From NCBI GenBank assembly GCA_029237695.1, contig CM055277.1, positions 41,574,242 to 41,638,241 of the forward strand: 64,000 nt of DNA. The letters run 5' to 3'. Made by a program: the position numbers and the translations under genes. This stretch comes from Conchocele bisecta. Lineage: Eukaryota > Mollusca > Bivalvia > Lucinida > Thyasiridae. The notes beneath the pieces are model-generated. The model saw nothing but the letters and a program-made list of their open reading frames with translations, was not told where the DNA came from and searched no databases. Positions 47,001 to 60,300 of the stretch are shown here, one piece after another; position 1 is the stretch's first letter; every line of letters starts with the position of its first letter.

Positions 47001-50000
47001 AGATGACTGTTCCGTGTCACTGAAGTCCCAGCTTTCATCATTAAGAACATTAGTCAACTTCTTGCCGTTGGAATCAGAATCAGAATGATACGAAAACTGA
47101 CCATTGTCGTTTGTTTCATTCACGATGGGTGCGCGGGTCGATGGCACGATTTCACGGGATATGACTATAGGAGACTTAGCGCTAGGAGCAAAAGAACTGG
47201 CATTCAGACTTGAACCAAGAAAGTTTGAATTGTCAGAATTTGTGTCGTGTTTTTGTAAAAGGTTTGCTATGGTAGTCCGATCATCACGGCCTGCTACCTT
47301 CCTCATGATGGGTTTTGTCGGCGATATATTCTCCAACATTTGCGACACTTTATAATCCTCATCGGAATCATCAGAATCAGAGTCACTATAAGCACTTTCA
47401 CTTCCTGTTGTTTCTGTTTCATAATCCAACGTCTTTACAATCTTATCACCAGGTTTATCTATTGTTAATCTATGGTCGTCTTCAGATTTGTTGTTGTGAA
47501 CAGCACATTCTTCATCATTTTCATTTTTTGATACAGCTTTTGTCAATTCACCAAACTGAAATTCGTTAGATATGTTAGCTTTTGTATTAGCACTTAGCCT
47601 GTCAGCGACCGTTTCTTTCCTAGGTTTTGTTTGTGATGTATTGGCGACATTTTTATCATCATCGCTGTCTTCATCGTCATCTATATCTTCGTAACTCGAA
47701 TCGTCCGAGGAATCAGTATCAGAACTGTCAGCAGGTTTACCATTCATATATGGTTCATTCTCAGGCAATGATTGCAATGGCTTCGATGTGTCTTTATATA
47801 AAGTTCTGAAAGAATTATTGAAATGGGTTTATATGGATTGGCTGTAGCATCAGCAAAGCAAGCAGCTGGTTTGCAAGGTGTATATAGAGGATCTTACATG
47901 ACTGATGATTTGATAAGATATTTATTAAACAAGTTTACTGATTTCATATAAAGCAACTCGGCATGACTCTGCTAGGAATCATGTTAGTTTAATATAAGCA
48001 TGCAGGGCTCCAGATAAGGCACAAGAGTGCCGAAGGTCACAATATACGCCCGTCGAGGCAAGGCCAGTCAACAAGGGGAGATAACTCATCTTGACGTGAT
48101 AAACATGTAAACCAAATTTGGTTACGATCCGTCAAGCAGAACTCGACTTATTGCGTGGACAAGGATACGGAGTCCGAAAATTAAAAGTGGCCGCCAAGGG
48201 GAGATAAGTATCGGAAATTTTTCAAAATCAATAGGCTTCTTTGTCTTGCCATGATAAACATGCATACCGAATTTGGTTTCGATCGGTGAAGTAGAACTTG
48301 AGTTATTGCGTGGACAAGGATACAGAGTGCGAAAATTAAAAATGGCTGCCAAGGGGAGATAAGTATCGGAAATTTTTCAAAATCAATAGGCTTCTTTGTC
48401 TTGCCATGATAAACATGCATACCGAATTTGGTTTCGATCTGTGAAGTAGAACTTGAGTTATTGCGTGGACAAGGATACAGTAACAGAGTGCGAAAATTAA
48501 AAATTGCCACCAAGGGGAGATAAGTCATCGGAAGGCTTCTTCGGCATGCCGTGATAAACATGTATACCAAGTTTGGTTACAATCCGTCAAGTAGACTCTA
48601 GTTATTGCGTGGACAAGCTGTGCCCGCCCGCCCGTACAAGATGAATACATAATACGTCACGTTTTTTCAAACGGGCGTATAATTAGTAATTGAGTATTGT
48701 CACTCCATCATTTCTGAAGCAATTGGGTATTTCTAAATTTTAATTGTGTAAAATAGAATCACACAACTGTTTACACATCAGCACCGCACTCATTGAATAG
48801 TTTGCTTCTAAATGAAAACACATCTTGGTATTTCATTAGAATAGACAATTCTAATGAAATACCAAGACGTGTTTTCATGATAAAATAAGAAAATATGCTA
48901 TATTTGTGGTCTGTTTATTGTTTTCTGTAGCATGATAAAGATACCACAAATTTTTCATTGCTTTTTGATACTCACTACTTCTAATTTCAATTGGGTTTTT
49001 GGCAATTTTAATTGGGTATTTATGCAAATACGCACCTTATCTGGAGCACTAAGCATGAAATATAAACCTTGTTACAGTATATTTGTTTTTTCTAACAATC
49101 AAGCACATACATTCAGACATACCTAAGACCACAATCATCACATGAACTTAATTGTACATGTTGTTAGAATTTCAGGACTTCATTGTTCATTTAGATTCAT
49201 TTTCATGTTTGTTTACACTGGTCGATTTGATTTAATGTATTGGTGTTAAACAGCCTATCAACAGCTAATGTAATTTAAAGCCGGGGCAACAGGTTCGATC
49301 CCACATGTAACCTGCTGCATTGCAGGGAAACTCCCAAAATCAGAATAACCGGACCTGTAGCCGATTTCACCAACATTGCAAAGTATACTTTTCTAGCAAA
49401 GTATACTTTGAGGGAGTAATCATTTATTTTTCCTAAAATACATTATTTCATATAAAACTAACAACTGCATATATTTGATGATTACAAGTATGAAGAATTA
49501 TTATACTGAATTTACAACATTATCACAGCCAAATTGGCTGTGATAATGTAATAAATTCAGTATAATAACAAGAAACGAGGCAAAGCCACGAATGCCAGGT
49601 TTTTTCCAAGCATAGACACTTGGATAACATAATTATACCCACTTTTTGTAGACTAGATGGCCGTGGCCTGCATGTCGCGCCTTGGGGCGAGGCATGGACA
49701 CTAAAAAAATAAATATAGTAGATGGAAAAACTTTAACGAAAAAAAAACTTTAACCGGACACACGGACGTACGGACGTACGGACGGACATATGCCAAAATG
49801 CCGACGATATCGCGCTTTCCACAAGCGGGTGCGACAATGATGATAAACACCCATGTGAAGTATCAAGGTAATAGATGAAGCAGTTGCAGAGATATAGTAC
49901 ACGAAAAAACTTAAACAAAAAAATTCAAAGTAATTTGACCTTGACATTGGGCACAGGGGCCGCATGGTTGGGGGTTAGAATGAAAATATGGATGATGATA

Positions 50001-51251
50001 AACACCCATGTGAAGTTTCAAGGTAATGGGCGAAGCAGTTGCAGAGATATAGTAAAAGGAAAAACTTTTAACCAAAAAACTTTAACCAGACGTACGTTAA
50101 AAAGTTAACGTTGAAAATGGCTAAGTCAATTACGTAGAAATAATAGGTGAAGGTAAAAGAAATGGTCACATGTTGGATAGTTGTATGTGGTAGGCACCCC
50201 TTGGTTATGAAGCTGTGAATGTTTGATGGTCCTAGGTGGTACAGTACCAAAGAAATGGACTTAAACACGAAAACTTAACATTGTAAACGCGAAAACTTAA
50301 CATTGAAAATGGCTAAGTCGACTGCGCGGAAAAAATGGGTCAAGTTAAAACTAGATTGGTCAGTAAGCGAGGCTTACGGAATATACCCCCCGCGTGGGCC
50401 CAGGTACCCCTAAAATATGCACAAATTTCCAAGTGTGTGGGCTTGTGACCTTGACTCTGGGATTAGCGCGAGCGGCATGAACGTGAATTTGTCACAGGGT
50501 GGTAGAGGTCCATTGGAGCAATGAGTGTGTGAAATGTGAAGCAGATCCGAGCAAGGAAATAGAAGTTATAACCGATTTCTCTGATGTTAAGTTTTGTAAA
50601 GAGACTACCGTATAACCTCGAATTAACGCCCCCGGAGGCGTTACATTTTACAAAAAGGGGGGGGGGCGTTTATTAGCCAGTAAAAAAAAAAAAAAAAAGA
50701 AAAAAAAAAAAACAAAAAAAAAAAAAAAATATTACCAAAGACCGCCAATTTCAAACACAAATAAGGATTTAAGGATTATTTGTGTTTGAAATTGCGGTCA
50801 TTGGTAAAATTATTATTATTTTTATTTTTTATTGGGGGGGGGGGGGGGGGGGGGGGCGTTTATTAGCCAGTAAAAAAGAAAAAAAAGAAAAAATTAGCAA
50901 GGACCGTCAATTTCAAACACAAATAAGGATTTAAGGATTATTTGTGTTTGAAATTGCGGTCATTGGTAAAATTAATATTATTTTTATTTTTTATTGGGGG
51001 GGGGGGGGGGGGGGGGTGGGGGGGGGGGGGGGGGAGGGGCGTTTATTAGCCAGTAAAAAAGAAAAAAAGAAAAAAAAAAAAAGAAAAAAAAAAGAAAAAA
51101 AAAAGAAAATTACCAAGGACCGTCAATTTCAAACACAAATAAGGATTTAAGGATTATTTGTGTTTGAAATTGGCGGTCATTGGTAAAAAAAATTATTTCT
51201 TTTTTTTTTTATTTTTTTTTTTATTTGGGGGGGGGGGGGGTTTTATTAGCC

Positions 51252-51316
<65 letters not shown>

Positions 51317-54300
51317 ATTACAATTACCAACCAAGGACCTTTCCAATTTCAAACACAAATAAAGATTTAAAGACTATTTGTGTTTGAAATGGCGGTCATT
51401 TTTTTTTTTTTATTTGGGGGGGGGGGGGGGGGGGAGGGGGGGGGGGGGGGGGGGGGCGTTTATTAGGAGGGGGGCGTTAAGCCAAGGTTATACGGTATGT
51501 ATGTGACGTTGACCTCGAGATCAGCGGGGATTTGTCACAGCATATGAAATATTAAGTATTTTCCATGAAAGAAATAGAAGTTATAACATATTTCTCTGAT
51601 GTTAAGTTTTGTAAAGAGACTAAGTATGTGACCTTGACCTTGGGATCAGCGGGGGTTGGACACTCGTAGATTTGTGACAGCATGTAGTACAACCTTAGAG
51701 GAATGCACAAAGTGAAATAATAAGAATTTTCAATGAAGGAAATAGAAGTTATAACTTATTTCTCTGATGTTAAGTTTTGTAAAGAGTATTTGACCTTGAC
51801 ATTGGGATCAGCGGGGGTTGGGAACGGTCATGGATTTTTGCACAGCATGGTAGTAGTGCCTTACAGGAATGCATGTGTAAATATTAAGCATTTTAGATGA
51901 AGGAAATAGAAGTTATAAAATAATATTTTCTCTGATGTTCAAAGTTTTGTAAAGAGACTTAAGTATTTTGACCTTGACCTTGGGATTCTGCGGGGGTTGG
52001 GGACGGTCATGGATTTGGCACAGCACGGTAGTAGAGCCTTACAGGAATGCATGTGAAATATAAGACATTTTAGATGAAGGAAATAGAAGTTATAACATAT
52101 TTCTCTGATGTTAAGTTTTGTAAAGAGTATTTGACTTGAAATTGGGATCAGCGGGGGTTGGGGGACGGTCATGGATTTTGCACAGCATGGATAGTAGAGC
52201 CTACAGGAATGCAATGTGTGAATATAAGCATTTTAGATGAAGGAAATAGAAGTTATAACAATATTTTCTTCTGATGTTAAGTTTTGTAAAGAGGGACTAA
52301 GTATTTGACCTTGACCTTGGGATCTTGCGGGGGTTGGACGGTCGTGGATTTGGCACAGCATAGTAGTAGAGCCTTACAGGAAGGCAAGTGTGAAAATATT
52401 AAGCATTTTTAGATGAGGAAATAGAAGTTATAACAATATTTCTCTGATGTTAAGTTTGTAAAGAGACTAAGTATTTGACCTTGACCTTGGGATCCTGCGG
52501 GGGTTGGACGGTCGTGGATTTGGCACAGCATGGTAGTAGAGCCCTTTACAGGAATGCATGTGTGAAATATTAAGCATTTTAGATGAAAAAAAGGGAAATA
52601 GAAGTTATAAGAATTTTCTCCTGATGTTAAGTTTTACGGACTAAGTAATTGACCTTGACCTTGGGATCTGCGGGGGTTGGACGGTCGTGGATTTGGCACA
52701 GCATGGTAGTAGAAGCCTTACAAGGAATGCATGTGAAATATCAAGCATTTTAGATGAAGGAAATAGAAGTTATAACAATATTTCTCTGATGTTAAGTTTA
52801 TCCGGACGGACGCACGGACGGACGGACGGACGGACGGACAACCTGACTCCAGTATACCCCCCCATCAACTCGTTGCGGGGGGTATAAAAAAAGTAACATG
52901 TTCGATAGTGATATGTGGTGGGCACCCCTTGATTATGAAGCTGTGAAAGTTTGGTGATCCTAGGTGGTACAGACTCAAACACGAAAACTTAACATTGATT
53001 GTGGACGCCGCCCGCTGCCCGCCCGCCGGCCGCCCGCCCGCCCGGCTTTCGCCGATCCAATAGCCTGGATTTTTTTTAAAAAACCTGGCTAAAAATTAAT
53101 ACATTTATGTTAAAATTGAAAATTTCTCCGTCAAAGTATACTTTGCTAGAAAAGTATACTTTGCAATGTTGGTGAAATAGGCTACTGGTGCCAGGTCCAT
53201 ACCACACCAAAGTCACTTGGCCCCTTCCCCTAAAAGTAATAGCATTTTGATTATTCATACTACTGATATAAGGGGTAATACCCTTTGCATGCTGAGGATA
53301 TGCCATTATGTTTGTGGAAAATCATAAATATTTTCCTTCTATGCGCTCAGAAGTATATGTCGCGACCACCATTTGAACCGTCTCATTGAGACGGTTCAAA
53401 TGAGTGGTCACAACACAGGGTTCATACAGCCATGTCAAAATGAAATTCAAGGAGTTTTAAAGGAGTTTTCAAGGAGTATTTATTCATGTTCAAGGATTGA
53501 AGTTATACCAAGATACACTAAGTTTTGACTCAACGGTGCGGTGTTATGGTAACCATATCCCCTCTAATTGTATTCAGCATTGTGCAATAGCTTTGAAATG
53601 GTAAAAATGGATACAAAATGGTAAAAAACATGAAACAGCCAGCCAAAAATAATATCATTTACAAAATTTGCGCTTGCACTATCAATTTTGGACAATTCAA
53701 GCGCAGTCTTGGACAAATCAAGGAGTTTTTCTCAAAATTTAAGGACTTTTTAAGGACAAAACCCACCAAAATCAAATTCAAGGAGTTTGCAAGGACTCAA
53801 CCAAAATTCAAGGACTTTTTAAGGCTTGTGGGAACCCTGCAACATATACTTTCATTGAGAAATAACAAAAATAAAAATTAAATATTTAAAAAAGTTCATA
53901 CCCGTAAAGGTGTATTGCGAATGTAATGGGTTAACCGAATTCCACTCTCACATCAACAGAAATGACTATGCAGGGATGGAAGTGCCATGCACAAAGAAGC
54001 ACTTTTATGTAACCATGACAAAAACCATAGTAACACTAAATATTGGGACTCTTTGTTGTGGAAAACCACATATCTATACAGTGGGACATCTCTATACGGG
54101 ACACCATGAAAGCACCTGTGATCTTATTTCTGATCAGAGTTTCTTGGTCATTTATCTGAGGTGAAAACGCCAGTTCGTGATCGCATTGCACATCATTATG
54201 GCTCAGAATGATCCAATGCCTGATTTACAGTGAAACCTCTCTAAGCCGGACACCCTGGGGACCTCCTCCCAGGGTGTCCGGTTTCGAGAGGTTTCACTGT

Positions 54301-57300
54301 ATGTGTTTCCTGGAATAAATTGTGCCCGAATATCTATGGTATACATACTTTGCCTTCTCCAGCTCCAGACGTTTTATCAGCGCTGTCTTCGGACTCAACT
54401 CAGTTCTGCTGGAAGACGGCACCTGGAGAAAATCGTTACGTGTATATGGTCCCGGATCTGGTATTATCTCTCATATTGTGCTGTGTTTTGGCTTAGATAA
54501 AATGAAATATTTGTGTACATTTTACATAAACTAGATGACCTGCATGTCGCGCCTTGTGGCGAGGCACAGACATTAAAAAAAAAGATATAGTATAACGAAA
54601 AACTTATAACCAAAAAACTTAACCAAAAACTTTAACCGGACACACGTACGTATGTACGTACGCCAAAGTGCCGACTATATCGCGCTTTCCGCAAGCGGGC
54701 ACGAAAAAAACTTTAACCAAAAACTTCAAAGTAATTTGACCTTGACATTGGGCACAGGGGCCGCACGGAAGGGGGGTAGAATGAAAATATAGATGATAAT
54801 AAACACCCATGTGAAGTTTCAAGGTAATGGGCAAAGCAATTGCAGAGATATAGTATAACGAAAAACTTTAACCAAAAAATTTAACCAAAAACTTTAACCA
54901 AAAAACTTAACCAAAAACTTCAAAGTAATTTGACCTTGACATTGGGCACAGGGGCCGCACGGGAGGGGGGTAGAATGAAAATATAGATGATGATAAACAC
55001 CCATGAGAAGTTTCAAGGTAATGGGCAAAGCAGTTGCAGAGATATAGTATAACGAAAAACTTTAACCAAAAAACTTAACCAAAAACTTTAACCAAAAAAC
55101 TTAACCAAACAACTTAACCAAAAACTTTAACCGGACGTACGTACATACGTCACACGTACGTACGTATGTACATACGTACGCCAAAGTGCCGACTATATCG
55201 CGCTTTCACAAGCGGGCGCGACATAAAAGGAGGTAATTCCAGGCCCGACCTATAGGTGAGCTGTATTGATGCCCTTAGTCATGCACTGGAGCGACAATTT
55301 TATTGACTGACTGAATGATCGATTGATTGATTGATTGATTGATCAATATGGCCATAACTAACTCACCTTTGGCAGCATGCCTGGGAGGATCCGGTCATTC
55401 TGTAGACCCTTGATGCCCTTGGTCACTATGGACGAGTTGCTGCAGAACGACATGTTGTCCGCAAACTCCTCCAGGATCTCAAACTCATCCAGATCCTCCA
55501 TGTCTTGCTGTGGTGGGACAGTTTTACTAATTGATGGATTGATTAATTGAATGAATCAAGCAATGATTGATTGGGGTTGTGGAAATTATATAGCAAGGTT
55601 CAGAGTCGAACATGGAATAAGTTTTATATTTATGTATTTAACGGCCTGTCAACAGCTAAGGCCATTTTTGAACAGGTTAACAGGGTCAAATCCCGCATTT
55701 CACCTGTATGGAAAATCGAATTGAATATTTACAGAAAAATATATATTCAGCCCTGGAATTAGAATAACCAGTAGCCTATTTCACCAACATTGCAAAGCAT
55801 ACTTTGCTACTTTGAGGGAGAAATTTTAAATTTTAGGATAAATTTAATAATTTTTATTATACTGAATGTATTACATAATCACAACCATTATGGCTGTGAT
55901 AATGTAATAAATTCAGTATAATAATTCTGCATACTTTTAATCATCAAATTTTTGCAGTTGTTAGTTCTATATGAAATAATGCATTTCAGGAAAAATAAAT
56001 GATTACTCCCTCAAAGTAGACTTTCCTAGAAAAGTATACTTTGCAATGTTGGTGAAATCGGCTACTGGTGTCGAGGATAAGTTTTAAACCCTCGGGCAAC
56101 TGCAACTCTAGGGATCCTACTTGTAAAACTTTTGAGATAGTACACGATGCTCATGCTCGAAATCAGCAAGTCTGATTGGTGGAGGAAATAAAATCAATAT
56201 TTGATAGAATTTCATCAATTGTTTATTGGTGTTTAACGGCCTATCAACAGCTAAGGTCATTTAAGGCCGGGACAACAGGTTTGAATCCCGTATTTAACCT
56301 GCTGCATTGGGGGGAAATTTCCAAAATCAGAATGGAAATACAGTGAAATCGCGATGGCTCGAAATGCCACGGGACCGCACATTTTGTTCAAGTGATCGCA
56401 TCTTTCGAGCCATCGCATCTTTCGATTTTGTTATATTTGCCGACTACTGTACCCGTCGGATTTAGGAAATAAAGAAAGCACAATAGAATGTATCCATGTT
56501 TTAGATGATTATAATATTTATTCGCAGATTATTTATCATTCGAAATTAAATAAACTACATGTCAAAACTGTCTTTATTTCAATTACCGTATTATCAAAGT
56601 CGAAAAGGTCGAGTATTCACTATAAATAGCGGCGCACAGAATTAATGTAGCAGGTGGTTGTGACGTCACTCGAAACAGTGGTCTTTTCAATGGGTGTTTT
56701 TCGTTGTAACTCCCGGGTAGCCTCTCGAATAACATGGGAGTTAAAACGAAAAACGACCAATGACTTACGACAGACTCCATTAAAAACTCCCGAGTGGACG
56801 AAACCCAGATTATTTAATAAATCGCCGTATGCCATTGAGCTGTTATGAGACACAAAACAACAACAACAAATTAAGAATACAATAACTTTTATTTCACAAA
56901 TAATGTACAAGCATAACAATGAATAGAGTTTCCACAAATTATGTTGAAAGTTTCCGAATAATCTAATATAGAATTCACAAAATGATCGCTATCAACGCTA
57001 ACGATCAAATTTCACCACTTTAGGCAATTAACTGCACTTGAAAAGAAATCACATTTCACAGACAGGTAGAGCGTGGCTCGGCCTTTGATCATAATAAGTC
57101 GGACGCGGTGGTGTGAAAATTAGCCAAACACAAACTTCGACATCAAATTTGAGTCATCGTATAGCAAAATAGCGAGAAATGTGTCCGCGGGACTTGACAA
57201 TTGTTTCGAGCGATCGCATTTTTCGAGGAGTTGCATTTCGAGCCATCGCATGTAAAATACATTAAACATATAGGGAAAATTATCGGGACCGCGACGCCAT

Positions 57301-60300
57301 TTCGAGCGAGCCCGACATTACGAGCCATCGCATTTCGAGCCATCGCGATTTCACTGTATTTACATCAAGAACAAATATATTCAGCTCTGAAAATAGAATT
57401 TTTATAACCGGACATGGTGCCAGGTCCATACCACACCAAAGTCACTTGGCCCCTCCCCTAAAAGTTATAGGATTAAGAATATTACTCATATAAGAGGTAT
57501 AACCAGATTTAACCCTCACATACAAGAATGCCAAAGAATGCCAAAGACGTACGTGAGGGCTAAACCAGGTCTCCAGTTGGGATTCCAGTAAGGTTGAATG
57601 CCTATCGTTAAATTACCCATTGCATGCTCCCAAATAAAACAAGATATCAGTAACACTGATGGATGTACCAAGTCATTTGAACTTGACCTTGAGAACAGGG
57701 TCCGCATGAAGGCTATAAAAATGAAAATATGGTGATTTTTTTATTTTCCCCATCGGAATCCCTGCAATCTAAATTTTTGTTCGGGCTACATACTAATTGT
57801 GTAGGGTAACTATCTATTATTTTACTTGACTGGTTTGGGGTTTTACATCCACCCAACAGCAAGTTTATTATTTTGCTGAGTTTCCATATTTTTCAGATTT
57901 ACTATGATTAATTGTGTCGGCAGACGCGGAACAGACAGTATACAAACCTCGGACTCCTTCTGCCGTTCCTTCAAGCTCGCGACAAACGAGGTGTCATCGG
58001 GAATGGACTCCGGGCGCTTCGATTTCTTCAGAACAAGGGCAGTAACTCTCTTCTCAGCCTTGGCTGGGCCACCCACCTTTACCGATTCGTTGTTATTCGC
58101 CTTTGGTGGAAGGCCCTGGGGATTTTTAGGCGATTTTCTTTTAGCCTACAATAGTAAAATATTTATAGAATGGTGTTATGTGATCGGAGGAATGGGATTT
58201 GCGACCAGTGTAGACCCAGATCAGACTGCGCATCCGCGCATTCTGATCAGGGTCTGCACTGTTCGCTTTTCAAATAGGTCATATACAGAAAGTTGTAAAT
58301 TCAGCATCTTTCAAACATTGAAATCGCAGTATCCTGATCTGATACTAGGTGTTCTTACCATATAAGACGAAGGCGATCGCCAGTGAGTGTCTCACCCACG
58401 AAAGTCAAGATCACTCGAATGACATCAATGGCCATCAATGTGAGGAAGCGATAGATGAAGTTTGATAAAGATTGGACTAACATATCAAGAGATATACAAA
58501 ATTAAGACGTAAATACATGTATTACAAGACATGATATATCATTCGAGAAAAAAGTATATAATGACAAGAGTGGTTAGCCATCACTGCGCGGAAGCTATTG
58601 AAGCCGTTTCGTAAAAATCGAGCCAACATATCAGGTGACATGTAACATTTGGAAGTGGGTCCAAAATTGTTGACGCCCACGACAACGACGCTTACGACGC
58701 CGGAATTATGACCGCTATATCTCACGGGGATGAGACAAAAATGCACATTGAATCACTTTGTAGCATGTAATATGTTACCTTATTCTCTACGGGCCTGTTG
58801 GCCGAGTGACTAGAAGATTTATTGCTGGGTTTCCCGCTGGGCTTCGACGGGCCTGTATGCTTGGCTGTTGGTTTGTTGGGGCCCGAATGGGCAGATGCTG
58901 TAATTACCATTGATGTATATGAGACACGCCATGTGATTTTGTGTCTTCGGACAACTACGTAATTTCATGAAATACATTTACAAAATGTATAATATTTTCC
59001 GTAAATGGTGTTAAAAGTTGAGAAAATTTTCACAATTATATTCCGCATGTACTCTGAAAGATTTTGTAACTTTTGTAAACATATTTAATGAAATTACGCA
59101 ATATCCGAAGGTAGAAAATCACATGGTGTGTCTCATATGTGACTGTGACTGGAGAAATGGGACTTATGGGATTTGTGACCAATGTAGGGATGGGCCGTGG
59201 CCTATGGGATATGGCATAGGACTCAATACTTGAGGTTTTGAGTTCAATCCTCACCCTAGGCGTGAAAAATTACTTACATAGTATTTCCATCCCACTGGCC
59301 AGTCGGATGAGACTAAACTGTGGTCCTGTCTCTATATCACCTTAGCTGTTGGTGGGACGTTATTAACTTAAACTCGTTCACTTTCACTATGTGATCAATG
59401 TCGTTCCTGATTAAATAACACTCTTGTAGCCGGATAGCTATCTGCAGTGCATGACGGGCGTTTCATTGATGGACTGGCGAACAGAGCAGATCCTGATCAG
59501 ACTGCGGATGAGCAGGCTGATCTGGATCGACACTGGTCGACAGTCACATATTAGGAACATGCCCACCGACTGACTGAATGTGGTTTTACATTCCTGCTCA
59601 ACAAGATCATATACATATAGGAATACACATATATTGGGCACTGTCGAGTGCTGAAATCACAAAATCCTGATATGGTGCCAGGTATTCTTCTATTTATCAG
59701 AGCCTATACTTGTAAAACTTTTTGAGTATGTTCTACAAATTCGTAGTCAAAATCACGTAGTACGATTGGCCGAGACTAAGCACAGCTTAGCCTTGACCAA
59801 TCAAACTTCCTGATTTTGAGCATGAGAATGGAATAAAGTTTGAGTATGCATTGATTTTCAAATTGAGTAAGGAAAATACTGTAATAAAGTTGAAAATTTA
59901 CTTTATAGTTGAGCTGCAAAAAGCAAACAGTCAATTTAACAGTGTTTGCATTTTGCAGCTCAAATATTAAAGTGAATGTTTTAAAAAAAAATTGTTTGTG
60001 TCATTTGTTCCCTATCTAATATTAAGGAAGACATTAAATGAAATGTTTTGTCATGACCCCTGTGTAATGTTAGAATAGGCAGGGTTTTCTTAGAACAAAG
60101 TTTCAGGGCCAAAATGGTGGACCAAGGTTATATGTTAGACGTGCTATACAATTTTACTATGTTTCATACAGAGGCATTTGGCATGTTTCGGCTTTCTTCG
60201 GTATTGTTATGTATCATGAACAACAAGGCTTCTAGCCCAGGTCAGACACATGGTTTTACATAGCAGAATTGACAATTGTTTGTTTGTTGGAGTTTAATAC

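Noticed and set aside
47104..47809. Three + strand frames opposite CENPJ exon 8
   Set aside because: They are antisense shadows of the acidic TCATCA-rich exon.
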